A DNA stretch of 19,718 bases from Gammaproteobacteria bacterium. GTDB taxonomy: Bacteria > Pseudomonadota > Gammaproteobacteria > SZUA-229. The notes beneath the pieces are model-generated. The model did not search any database and had not been told where the DNA came from. It saw only the letters and a list, made by a program, of their open reading frames with translations. How positions within the stretch are numbered: position 1 is the stretch's first letter; each line of letters begins with the position of its first letter. The DNA lies in contig DRLE01000084.1 of the NCBI GenBank assembly GCA_011051475.1, positions 1-19,718 of the forward strand, read 5' to 3'. The position numbers and the translations under genes were made by a program. Of this stretch, positions 8,086 to 15,115 are shown one piece after another.

Positions 8086-8180
8086 TAATCAATAGCTGGG
8101 CATCAGCAATAACAAACAATTGCAAAAAAAACATACACACAAATTCAAAAATTAAAATCTCATAACAGAGGAGAAAGGTC
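8086..8180 (+). promoter_or_regulatory. ftsA-ftsZ gap: G-poor ftsZ leader with strong ribosome binding site
   Basis: This 95-base gap is the first true gap after ftsW. Between about 8107 and 8166 the + strand holds a single G and is mostly A, so the RNA should be nearly unstructured. It is followed by AGAGGAGAAAGG (8167-8178), which contains two purine-rich ribosome-binding motifs: GAGGAG sits seven bases before the ATG at 8181, and AAAGG eight bases before the ATG at 8187. I see no well-spaced -35/-10 pair here, so I read it as a translation-enhancing leader more than a promoter. Confidence 0.5.
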
Positions 8181-9350
8181 ATGCCAATGTTCGAATTAAT
8201 GGATTCAGGCGCACAAGATGCGGTAATCAAGGTCATCGGAGTCGGTGGCGGTGGCGGCAACGCGGTTCAGCACATGGTGAACAGCGGAATTGCCGGTGTT
8301 GATTTTATCTGTACCAATACCGACGCGCAGGCGCTGGGTCGTTTCGACGGCGCCAAGTCACTGCAGATCGGCAGCAATATTACCAAGGGTCTGGGCGCAG
8401 GCGCGACCCCGGAAATCGGTCAGCAGGCGGCACTGGAAGATCGCGAGCTGATCCAGGAAGCGATTGAAAATTCCGACATGCTGTTCGTTACCGCCGGCAT
8501 GGGTGGCGGTACCGGTACCGGCGCCGCCCCCGTGGTTGCACAGATCGCCCGTGAAATGGGTATCCTGGTGGTCGGCGTGGTGACCAAGCCGTTTGCCTTT
8601 GAAGGTTCCGCGCGCATGAAGATTGCCATGCAGGGCATCAAGGAACTGACCAACCATGTTGATTCATTGATCACCATTCCCAATGACAAACTGCTGGACG
8701 TTTACGGTCGCGACTTCGACCTGATGAACGCCTTTAACGGCGCCAATGATGTGCTTTGCGGCGCGGTGCAGGGTATTACCGAGCTGATCACCAATCCCGG
8801 CGTTATCAATGTCGACTTCGCCGACGTGCGCACCGTGATGTCAAAAATGGGCATGGGTATGATGGGTTCAGGCCGGGCTTCCGGTGATGATCGCGCCCAG
8901 CTTGCGGCCGAGTCCGCCATTGCCAGTCCGCTGCTGGAAGACGTTAATCTGTCCGGTGCTCGCGGCATCCTGGTCAATGTCACCGGCGCCAATATGACAC
9001 TGGGTGAGTTCCAGGATATCGGCGCAGTCATCAACGGCTTTGCTTCAGAAGATGCTACCGTGGTTATGGGTACCGCTATTGACGACTCGCTGGAAGGTGA
9101 AATTCGTGTCACCGTGGTTGCCACCGGTCTGGGTCAGCCAGCCAAGGTTCAGGCACCGACGCCACAGCCAGCAGAAATCAAGGTTGTTAAAAAAGAGCCG
9201 CCTGTTGCCGCCGTTACCGATTACGATGAACTGGAAAAACCGGCTGTGATGCGCAAGACAGGCACCAGTGATATGCCGGTTGGTGTCAATGGTGAATATG
9301 ATGAGGATATGCTGGATATTCCGGCCTTTTTACGTCGCCAGGCGGATTAA
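8181..9350 (+). CDS. ftsZ: Cell division GTPase FtsZ (tubulin homologue)
   Basis: FtsZ polymerises with GTP into the cytokinetic Z-ring at midcell. The 389-residue product has VIGVGGGGGNAV (residues 18-29), the tubulin signature GGGTGTGAAP (108-117), the T7 synergy loop NVDFADV (210-216), a variable linker (about 318-372) and the conserved C-terminal peptide DMLDIPAFLRRQAD (376-389) that binds FtsA, ZipA and ZapD. The start at 8181 gives MPMFELM. The ATG at 8187 would give MFELMDSG, closer to the E. coli start, and the ribosome binding region suits either. It sits last in the dcw cluster directly after ftsA. Its partner ZapD is also encoded in this window. Confidence 0.98.
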   Translation: MPMFELMDSGAQDAVIKVIGVGGGGGNAVQHMVNSGIAGVDFICTNTDAQALGRFDGAKSLQIGSNITKGLGAGATPEIGQQAALEDRELIQEAIENSDMLFVTAGMGGGTGTGAAPVVAQIAREMGILVVGVVTKPFAFEGSARMKIAMQGIKELTNHVDSLITIPNDKLLDVYGRDFDLMNAFNGANDVLCGAVQGITELITNPGVINVDFADVRTVMSKMGMGMMGSGRASGDDRAQLAAESAIASPLLEDVNLSGARGILVNVTGANMTLGEFQDIGAVINGFASEDATVVMGTAIDDSLEGEIRVTVVATGLGQPAKVQAPTPQPAEIKVVKKEPPVAAVTDYDELEKPAVMRKTGTSDMPVGVNGEYDEDMLDIPAFLRRQAD

Positions 9351-9592
9351 TGGCTGAAATGCACTAAAATCAGCTTAATGGCGGAAAAAACAGAAATGCC
9401 GGATTTTTCCGATTTTATGTGCTTTTAGGCGCCAATTTGACTTTAATAATGCCGTTTTTATCGGAAAAACGCCCTTATTGGTCGGTAATGGCTGATGCTG
9501 CGCTTCCAATTTGCACTGTAAATATGTGATAATGCGGTGATTTTTTATCAAACACTGCTCCAACCTCGGTGTTGGGCATGGGAAAAACAGTT
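9351..9592. other. ftsZ-lpxC intergenic region with inverted CGGAAAAA motifs
   Basis: This is the longest gene-free stretch in the window (about 240 bases) and is richer in A+T than the genes. Three copies of CGGAAAAA occur: 9382-9389 (+), 9404-9411 (as TTTTTCCG) and 9462-9469 (+). The first two can pair as an 8-bp stem with a 14-base loop, followed by ATTTTATG, a possible weak terminator for the dcw operon. A second hairpin is CGTTTTT (9453-9459) with AAAAACG (9465-9471), loop of five. A probable lpxC promoter lies at the 3' end. No small protein gene is supported. Confidence 0.5.
9504..9533 (+). promoter_or_regulatory. Probable lpxC promoter (extended -10)
   Basis: TGTGATAAT at 9525-9533 forms an extended -10 element: TG, one base, then GATAAT, matching TATAAT at five of six. 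The -35 position 18 bases upstream (TTCCAA, 9504-9509) is weak, as is common for extended -10 promoters. Transcription would begin near 9540, about 50 bases before the likely lpxC start. This is inferred from sequence only. Confidence 0.45.
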
Positions 9593-10507
9593 TTGATCAG
9601 GCAAAGAACGTTAAAAAATGTGATTCGTGCAACCGGTGTCGGTTTGCACTCCGGCGAGAAGGTCTATTTGACCCTGCGGCCGGCACAGCCAGACACGGGC
9701 GTAATCTTTCGCCGTGTCGATCTTAACGAGCCGGTAGAAATCAAGGCTGACGCGCAGAATGTCGGCGCCACCATGCTGTCTACCACGCTGGAACAGGACG
9801 GTGTTTGTGTTTCCACGGTTGAACACCTGCTTTCCGCCATGGCCGGCCTGGGTATTGATAATGCCTATGTCGATGTCAGCGCCGCCGAAGTGCCGATTAT
9901 GGATGGCAGCTCCGGTCCTTTCGTCTTCCTGATTCAGTCAGCCGGTATAATCGAGCAGGACGCGCCCAAGCGTTTTGTGCGTATCAAGAAATCCGTGGTT
10001 GTCGAGGAAGAGGGCAAGTGGGCGCGTTTTGACCCGTTCGACGGTTTCAAGGTCAGTTTTGCCATCGACTTTGATCATCCTGCCTTCAAGGACGCACCCT
10101 GTACCGCGGAAATCGATTTTTCCACCACCTCTTTTGTGAAAGAAGTCAGTCGCGCACGTACCTTCGGTTTTATGAGCGATATCGAAGCGTTGCGCAAGAA
10201 CAATCTGGCCCTGGGGGGCAGTATCGATAACGCTATTGTCGTCGACGAATACCGCGTACTGAATGAAGATGGCCTGCGTTACGAAGATGAATTCGTAAAA
10301 CACAAGATACTGGATGCCATTGGCGACCTGTATCTGCTGGGTCACAGCTCCATCGGTGCTTTTTCCGGTTACCGCTCCGGCCATGCGCTGAACAACAAAC
10401 TGTTAAAAGCCTTATGTGCTGACCCGGATGCCTGGGAAGAAGTCACCTTCGAGGATGAAAAAGCCTCTTCCCCTATTTCCTACGCACAGCCATTACAGAC
10501 TTTTTAG
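9593..10507 (+). CDS. lpxC: UDP-3-O-acyl-N-acetylglucosamine deacetylase (LpxC)
   Basis: LpxC is the cytoplasmic zinc amidase that performs the committed step of lipid A synthesis. From a TTG at 9593 the product is 304 residues, beginning MIRQRTLKNVIRATGVGLHSG, which matches the family's usual N-terminus and length (E. coli 305). STVEHL supplies the catalytic Glu77 and zinc ligand His78; VKHKILDAIGDL supplies the other His and Asp ligands; SGHALNN holds the conserved general-acid His. PIMDGSSGPFV and SRARTFGFM are further signatures. I chose TTG because of the family start and the GGGA (9580-9583) nine bases upstream. The ATG at 9578 (five more residues) is the main alternative and has no clear ribosome binding site. 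Lying after ftsZ is the standard position. The dciA-like gene is convergent with it. Confidence 0.96.
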   Translation: MIRQRTLKNVIRATGVGLHSGEKVYLTLRPAQPDTGVIFRRVDLNEPVEIKADAQNVGATMLSTTLEQDGVCVSTVEHLLSAMAGLGIDNAYVDVSAAEVPIMDGSSGPFVFLIQSAGIIEQDAPKRFVRIKKSVVVEEEGKWARFDPFDGFKVSFAIDFDHPAFKDAPCTAEIDFSTTSFVKEVSRARTFGFMSDIEALRKNNLALGGSIDNAIVVDEYRVLNEDGLRYEDEFVKHKILDAIGDLYLLGHSSIGAFSGYRSGHALNNKLLKALCADPDAWEEVTFEDEKASSPISYAQPLQTF

Positions 10508-10512
10508 TCTGT
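10495..10512 (+). other. Small hairpin over the lpxC stop codon
   Basis: ACAGACT (10495-10501) and AGTCTGT (10506-10512) form a perfect 7-bp stem with a TTTT loop, spanning the lpxC TAG. No T-run follows on either strand, so it is not a classic intrinsic terminator. It could stabilise the 3' ends of the convergent lpxC and dciA transcripts, or be chance. Confidence 0.35.
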
Positions 10513-10549
10513 CGTTATTAAGCGGACACAGATTCAAGGAATAAAATAT

Positions 10550-10575
10550 CAGGGACAGGCCGGGAGGGACAGGCC
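10550..10575. repeat. Direct repeat of AGGGACAGGCC between lpxC and dciA
   Basis: AGGGACAGGCC occurs at 10551-10561 and again at 10565-10575, a 14-base period, in the 81-base gap between two convergent genes. The surrounding sequence is purine-rich on the + strand. No function is evident. Confidence 0.7.
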
Positions 10576-10588
10576 AGGGCTGGAAGGA

Positions 10589-11089
10589 CTATTCTGTTTT
10601 ATCGGAAGCCCCTGACTGGGTATTGCTACTGCCTTTAGCAGCATGGCGCGCCAGTTTCAACAGGGCATTTTTCAGGGCATGATGCTGAATGCTGTCGGCT
10701 GACTGTGACAGCAGACGGGCAGTTTTCTGACTGATCGCCGGCTGTGTTTTCTCCGTAGAGGCATTCTGCATGCGCTTTTTATCCGGGGTGACGGCCACAG
10801 CTGTTTTTGCTGCCGGATAGCGGGTACTGATCTGTACGTGGTGGATGCCCTGCGTATCAGGAATATTGTCACGGATGAATGCCAGAATCTTTGGACTGAG
10901 CTGGCGCAAGCGGGTAGTCCATACCGGTGAGTCGGTAATCAGCATCAGGCTCTGCTGGCGGATATTCGCGACTTCAACATGGGGCCGGCACTCCGGCGGC
11001 AGGATTTCCTGCAGTAAGCGATTGAATTGCGAGAGTTTTCTGGCCTGAATCACAAATTTGGGGTTTATTTGCTCATTTATTGGCTTCAT
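10589..11089 (-). CDS. DUF721 / DciA-like protein, probable replicative helicase loader factor
   Basis: The 166-residue product looks like the DUF721 (DciA) family. Members act with the replicative helicase DnaB in bacteria that lack the phage-derived loaders DnaC or DnaI. The N-terminal globular part (about 13-92) contains SPVWTTRLRQL (54-64), the family's most recognisable motif, within a KH-like domain. The C-terminal part (about 93-166) is polar and low in hydrophobics, probably flexible apart from a short helix near 125-150. The gene is convergent with lpxC and divergent from the M23 peptidase gene, the same neighbourhood as the DUF721 gene in Pseudomonas. The ATG at 11089 has only GGGG about 11 bases upstream. 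The helicase role is inferred from the family. Confidence 0.75.
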   Translation of the reverse strand: MKPINEQINPKFVIQARKLSQFNRLLQEILPPECRPHVEVANIRQQSLMLITDSPVWTTRLRQLSPKILAFIRDNIPDTQGIHHVQISTRYPAAKTAVAVTPDKKRMQNASTEKTQPAISQKTARLLSQSADSIQHHALKNALLKLARHAAKGSSNTQSGASDKTE

Positions 11090-11161
11090 TGTGCTAAAAA
11101 CCCCGACATTTTGTCTATACTGAACAGTACTGAATCAATCATATAACGATTATTTTTAAAC
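11090..11161. promoter_or_regulatory. Divergent control region between dciA-like gene and M23 peptidase gene
   Basis: This 72-base A+T-rich gap must hold the promoters of both divergent genes. Candidate -10 boxes on the + strand are TATACT (11116-11121) and TATAAC (11142-11147); neither has a good -35 at normal spacing. TACTGAA is repeated at 11118-11124 and 11128-11134, ten bases apart (one helical turn), and overlaps the palindrome CAGTACTG (11125-11132), a possible operator. The M23 ATG at 11162 has no ribosome binding site in the preceding TTATTTTTAAAC. Confidence 0.4.
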
Positions 11162-12067
11162 ATGAATATCATTTTTCTTGGAAAATTTCGGGGTAAACCA
11201 CTGCGTTGTCAACTTGATGGTGGTCGCCAGCTCTTTCTGCTTACCGGTATTATAAGCCTTTTTGCCGGCCTGCTTGTGAGTGCCGGTTACTGGTATGGCA
11301 GCACGCACGCAACAGTCAATCAGCTCGTTGCCCTGCAGAATGATATTTCCCAGCAGAAACAGCTGATCAAGCAGGCGCGCCACTCGGCCGCTTCCGAGCT
11401 GGATGCACTGGCTGCCCGTCTTGGCAGTATGCAGGCAGAGGTTATTCGCCTGAATGCACTGGGTCAGCGCCTGGTCAAGGTTGCCAAACTGGACGCCAAG
11501 GAATTTGATTTCAGCAATCCGCCGGCCTATGGTGGACCGAATGAAGCAGAGACGGTCGCCAGTGTCGATTTCGAAAATGTTATTGCCAGTCTCAATGAGC
11601 AGTTAAGTACACGTGAGCAGCAGCTGGACGTGCTGGAAGATGTCATTATGAACCGTCAGTTGCGCAAGGCATCAAAACCGCGAGGTCGTCCTATTCTGAA
11701 AGGCTGGACCTCGTCCTACTATGGCAAGCGCACCGATCCCTTTACCGGCAAGCTGGCCATGCACAAGGGTATGGACTTTGCCGGCAAGGAAGGCAGCAAG
11801 ATTGTTGCCGTTGCCAGCGGTGTGGTGACCTGGGCAGGGGAGCGTTACGGTTACGGCAATCTGATTGAAATCAATCATGGTAATGGTTACAGCACACGCT
11901 ATGGCCATAATGCCAAGCTGCTGGTGTCCGTTGGTGACAGTGTGGAAAAAGGCCAGCCGATTTCACTGATGGGCTCAACCGGGCGTTCAACCGGCCCGCA
12001 CGTTCACTTTGAAGTGCTGAAAAAGGACCGCCAGATCAATCCCGCAAAATTTGTCGCCTCGCGATAA
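11162..12067 (+). CDS. Membrane-anchored M23 (LytM-type) peptidase
   Basis: This is a probable zinc endopeptidase acting on peptidoglycan peptide crosslinks in the periplasm. The 301 residues have a short cytoplasmic N-terminus, one transmembrane helix (about 24-46), a heptad-like coiled-coil segment (about 52-105), a second short helical stretch near 137-165 and a C-terminal M23 domain (about 178-299). The zinc ligands are intact: H201 and D205 in HKGMDFAG, and H282 in HVHFEV, with H249 in YGH as the catalytic histidine. It therefore looks active, unlike the degenerate LytM activators such as EnvC and NlpD. It sits between dciA and secA and reads toward secA. Closeness to secA is a conserved Pseudomonas-like arrangement and does not prove a shared role. 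The substrate is inferred from the family. Confidence 0.9.
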   Translation: MNIIFLGKFRGKPLRCQLDGGRQLFLLTGIISLFAGLLVSAGYWYGSTHATVNQLVALQNDISQQKQLIKQARHSAASELDALAARLGSMQAEVIRLNALGQRLVKVAKLDAKEFDFSNPPAYGGPNEAETVASVDFENVIASLNEQLSTREQQLDVLEDVIMNRQLRKASKPRGRPILKGWTSSYYGKRTDPFTGKLAMHKGMDFAGKEGSKIVAVASGVVTWAGERYGYGNLIEINHGNGYSTRYGHNAKLLVSVGDSVEKGQPISLMGSTGRSTGPHVHFEVLKKDRQINPAKFVASR

Positions 12068-12096
12068 ACTTATCCTCAAAATACCACTCGAATCGT

Positions 12097-12125
12097 GTGA
12101 CCCGAAGGCCGTTCTGAGGCATAAT
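12097..12125 (+). promoter_or_regulatory. Candidate secA promoter
   Basis: GTGACC (12097-12102, four of six to TTGACA) and CATAAT (12120-12125, five of six to TATAAT) are separated by 17 bases, the optimum. Transcription would start near 12132 and give a leader of about 120 bases before the secA ATG. Prediction only. Confidence 0.45.
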
Positions 12126-12186
12126 ACGTCTGTTTTCGGCTTGCTATATTTTCCTTCGCAAAAATATCGGGAATACCACCCGGAGT

Positions 12187-12226
12187 GGCCTGACCGCCCG
12201 GGAAAGGTCAGGCCGTATTTAAATAC
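12187..12226 (+). promoter_or_regulatory. Strong hairpin plus palindrome in the secA leader
   Basis: GGCCTGACC (12187-12195) pairs perfectly with GGTCAGGCC (12206-12214), a 9-bp stem with loop GCCCGGGAAA. It is followed at once by the perfect 12-bp palindrome GTATTTAAATAC (12215-12226), then by tandem CAGGTTA copies (12227-12233 and 12234-12240). There is no real T-run, so a terminator is possible but weak. The position 26 bases before the secA ATG, where the ribosome binding site is poor, suits control of secA translation or messenger stability. Confidence 0.5.
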
Positions 12227-12251
12227 CAGGTTACAGGTTAAATAACAAACA

Positions 12252-14987
12252 ATGATTGTAAACGCCGTTAAAAAGGTCTTTGGCAGCCGCAATGACCGCA
12301 TTATCAAGAAACACCGTAAAACCGTTGCGCAGATCAATGCGCTGGAGCCCGAAATTGAAGCGCTCAGCGATGAGCAGCTGGCGGCAAAAACCGTAGAATT
12401 CCGTGAGCGCCTGGACAAAGGTGAAACCCTTGATCAGCTGTTGCCCGAAGCCTTTGCCGTGGTCAGGGAGGCCGGTCGTCGCGTACTGGGTATGCGCCAC
12501 TTTGATGTACAGCTGATCGGCGGCATGGTGCTGCACAGCGGCAAGATTGCCGAGATGCGTACCGGTGAAGGCAAGACCCTGGTTGCGACCCTGGCAGCCT
12601 ATCTTAATGCGCTGCCCGGCAAGGGTGTGCATGTCGTTACGGTAAATGACTATCTGGCCAGCCGTGATGCACAATGGATGGGCAAACTCTACAACTTCCT
12701 CGGCATGACTACCGGTATCAGTGTTTCCGGTATGGACCCGGTAGCCAAGAAGCAGGCCTATGCAGCCGACATTACCTATGGCACCAATAACGAATTCGGT
12801 TTTGATTACCTGCGCGACAATATGGCCTTTACCGCCGAGGAAAAGGTCCAGCGTGGCCAGTTCTTTGCCATTGTCGACGAGGTTGACTCGATTCTGATCG
12901 ACGAAGCGCGTACACCACTGATTATTTCCGGCGCCGTCAGCGAAAGCACCGACCTGCATCAGCGTTTCAAGGATATTGTGAAAAAGCTCGAACAGGGTCG
13001 TCAGACCACCAAGGAAGAACCGGAGGAAGGCGATTACTCGGTGGATGAAAAAAATCGCACCGTGCATATTACCGAGCAGGGTCACCAGAAAATCGAAAAG
13101 ATCCTGGTTGAAGAAGGCATACTGGACGAAAATGATTCGCTGTACAGCGCCAGCAATATCAATCTGGTGCACTATCTTAACGCCGCCCTGCGCGCACTGG
13201 TTCTGTTTGAAAAAGACGTACACTATATTGTGCGCGATAATGAAGTCGTTATTGTTGACGAGTTTACCGGCCGCACCATGGACGGCCGGCGCTGGTCCGA
13301 GGGACTGCACCAGGCGGTGGAAGCCAAAGAAGGCGTACCCATTCAGAATGAAAACCAGACGCTGGCTTCCATTACCTTCCAGAACTATTTCCGCCTTTAT
13401 GAAAAGCTTTCCGGCATGACCGGTACCGCCGATACCGAGGCGGAAGAGCTGCTGCAGATCTATGGCCTGGAAGTGGTGATTATTCCCACCAACAAGCCCA
13501 TGGCCAGGGTGGACAATACCGACCTGGTATTCCTTTCGCCCGAAGAAAAATTCAATGCCATTATTGAGGATATCAGGGATTGCGTCGAACGCGGCCAGCC
13601 GGTACTGGTCGGTACCGCCTCGATCGAGGTTTCCGAGCATCTCTCACGCCTGCTGAAAAAAGAGAAAATCGAGCACAATGTGCTCAATGCCAAGCAGCAT
13701 GAAAACGAAGCGCACATTATCGCCAACGCCGGTCGCCCCGGTGCGGTAACCATTGCCACCAATATGGCCGGTCGTGGTACCGATATCGTGCTTGGTGGCA
13801 ACCTCGAGGCCGAGCTGGAAAAACTCGGTGATGTCAGCGAGGAAGAAAAGGAAAAAGTTCGTCAGGAATGGCAGAGGCGTCACCAGCAGGTTATTGAAGC
13901 CGGCGGCCTGCATGTTGTCGGCAGTGAGCGTCACGAGTCACGGCGTATCGACAACCAGCTGCGCGGGCGCTCCGGTCGCCAGGGTGATCCGGGTTCCAGT
14001 CGCTTCTACCTGTCACTGCAGGATGACCTGATGCGCATCTTTGCCTCGGACAAGGTCGGCGCATTGATGAAAAAACTGGGCATGGAAGAGGGCGAAGCCA
14101 TTGAGCACCCCTGGGTCAACCGTGCCATTGAAAATGCGCAGCGCAAGGTGGAAGGCCATAACTACGATATTCGCAAACAGCTGCTGGAATACGATGACGT
14201 TGCCAATGACCAGCGCAAGGTGATCTACGCGCAGCGCAATGAAATGATGTCCGAGTCCGACCTTTCCGCCACCATCAAGGTGATCCGCGAAGAGGTTATC
14301 AATAATATGATTACCGCCTATATTCCGCCGGGCAGCCTTGACGAGCAGTGGGATATCGAAGGTCTGGAGAACGCGCTGGAAGAAGAGTTTGGTCAGCAGC
14401 TGCCGGTGGGCAAGTGGCTGGAAGAGGACAATATGCTGGACGAGGCCGGTCTGCGCCGCAAGATACTTGACGCAGTCATTGCCGAGTACGAGGCCAAGGA
14501 GGCACTGGTCGGCAGCGAAGGTATGCGCAACTATGAAAAACACGTCATGCTCAATGTGCTCGACAAGCTGTGGAAAGAGCACCTGGCCGCCATGGATTAC
14601 CTGCGCCAGAGCATCGGCCTGCGCGGTTACGCGCAGAAGAATCCCAAGCAGGAGTACAAGCGCGAAGCCTTTGAAATGTTCTCCGAGCTGCTTGAACGCA
14701 TCAAGTACGAAGTGGTCAGCATTCTGTCCAAGGTGAAGATACAGAGCAACGAGGAAGTTGAAGAACTGGAAGAAAAGGATCGTCCGCAGGTGGAGAATGT
14801 CAACTATCAGCACGCCGAAGCCGGCGGTATACAGGCCGAAGGTGATGAAGCACAGGGCGCCGGGGCGGGTGAAGGCGAGGCGGTTGCACAGCAGCCGATA
14901 CGCCGCGAACGCAAGGTCGGGCGCAATGAACCCTGTCCCTGTGGTTCGGGCAAGAAGTACAAGCAGTGCCATGGCAAACTCTCATAG
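12252..14987 (+). CDS. secA: Preprotein translocase motor ATPase SecA
   Basis: SecA is the ATPase that drives preproteins through SecYEG across the inner membrane. The 911-residue length is typical of gammaproteobacteria. Walker A is RTGEGKT (103-109) and Walker B is DEVDSILIDEAR (209-220). Also present are the segments SGMTGTADTEAEE, ATNMAGRGTDIVLGGN and LRGRSGRQGDPGSSRF of the second helicase half. The tail after an acidic linker carries CPCGSGKKYKQCHG, with zinc ligands C895, C897, C906 and H907, which binds SecB and lipid. The ATG at 12252 gives the normal N-terminus (MIVNAVKKVFGSRNDR). The best ribosome-binding motif, ACAGG, lies about 14 bases upstream, so initiation looks intrinsically weak. 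The gene is followed by an intrinsic terminator. No secM-like gene precedes it. Confidence 0.99.
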   Translation: MIVNAVKKVFGSRNDRIIKKHRKTVAQINALEPEIEALSDEQLAAKTVEFRERLDKGETLDQLLPEAFAVVREAGRRVLGMRHFDVQLIGGMVLHSGKIAEMRTGEGKTLVATLAAYLNALPGKGVHVVTVNDYLASRDAQWMGKLYNFLGMTTGISVSGMDPVAKKQAYAADITYGTNNEFGFDYLRDNMAFTAEEKVQRGQFFAIVDEVDSILIDEARTPLIISGAVSESTDLHQRFKDIVKKLEQGRQTTKEEPEEGDYSVDEKNRTVHITEQGHQKIEKILVEEGILDENDSLYSASNINLVHYLNAALRALVLFEKDVHYIVRDNEVVIVDEFTGRTMDGRRWSEGLHQAVEAKEGVPIQNENQTLASITFQNYFRLYEKLSGMTGTADTEAEELLQIYGLEVVIIPTNKPMARVDNTDLVFLSPEEKFNAIIEDIRDCVERGQPVLVGTASIEVSEHLSRLLKKEKIEHNVLNAKQHENEAHIIANAGRPGAVTIATNMAGRGTDIVLGGNLEAELEKLGDVSEEEKEKVRQEWQRRHQQVIEAGGLHVVGSERHESRRIDNQLRGRSGRQGDPGSSRFYLSLQDDLMRIFASDKVGALMKKLGMEEGEAIEHPWVNRAIENAQRKVEGHNYDIRKQLLEYDDVANDQRKVIYAQRNEMMSESDLSATIKVIREEVINNMITAYIPPGSLDEQWDIEGLENALEEEFGQQLPVGKWLEEDNMLDEAGLRRKILDAVIAEYEAKEALVGSEGMRNYEKHVMLNVLDKLWKEHLAAMDYLRQSIGLRGYAQKNPKQEYKREAFEMFSELLERIKYEVVSILSKVKIQSNEEVEELEEKDRPQVENVNYQHAEAGGIQAEGDEAQGAGAGEGEAVAQQPIRRERKVGRNEPCPCGSGKKYKQCHGKLS

Positions 14988-15043
14988 CGCTTTTGGCGCC
15001 TGCGGCGCAGTGTATAGTGAATAACGAATAGTGAATAGTGTAG

Positions 15044-15077
15044 GCCGGCATAAGGCTTTGCCGTTGCCGGCTTTTTT
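15044..15077 (+). terminator. Intrinsic terminator after secA
   Basis: GCCGGCA (15044-15050) pairs with TGCCGGC (15065-15071) and is followed directly by six Ts (15072-15077). The loop contains an additional small stem GGC-TTT-GCC (15054-15062). It lies 57 bases after the secA stop and 39 before argJ, so it should end secA transcription and imply a separate start for argJ. Confidence 0.85.
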
Positions 15078-15115
15078 ATATTGCTACCTAAATTCTGAAA
15101 TAACATAAAAAAACC

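Noticed and set aside
8118..8158. TTGCAA and TAAAAT before ftsZ as a promoter
   Set aside because: The spacing is 27 bases, too long for a sigma-70 promoter, and the TAAAAT lies in a generally A-rich run.
12051..12245. Small + strand frame before secA that might be a secM-like arrest peptide
   Set aside because: It begins at a TTG inside the M23 gene, has no signal peptide and no SecM-type arrest motif, and runs through the leader hairpin. It is better explained as chance.
12231..13640. 469-codon open frame on the - strand opposite secA
   Set aside because: It lies opposite the conserved ATPase core of SecA. The low-complexity translation has no recognisable domain and there is no ribosome binding site or plausible promoter.
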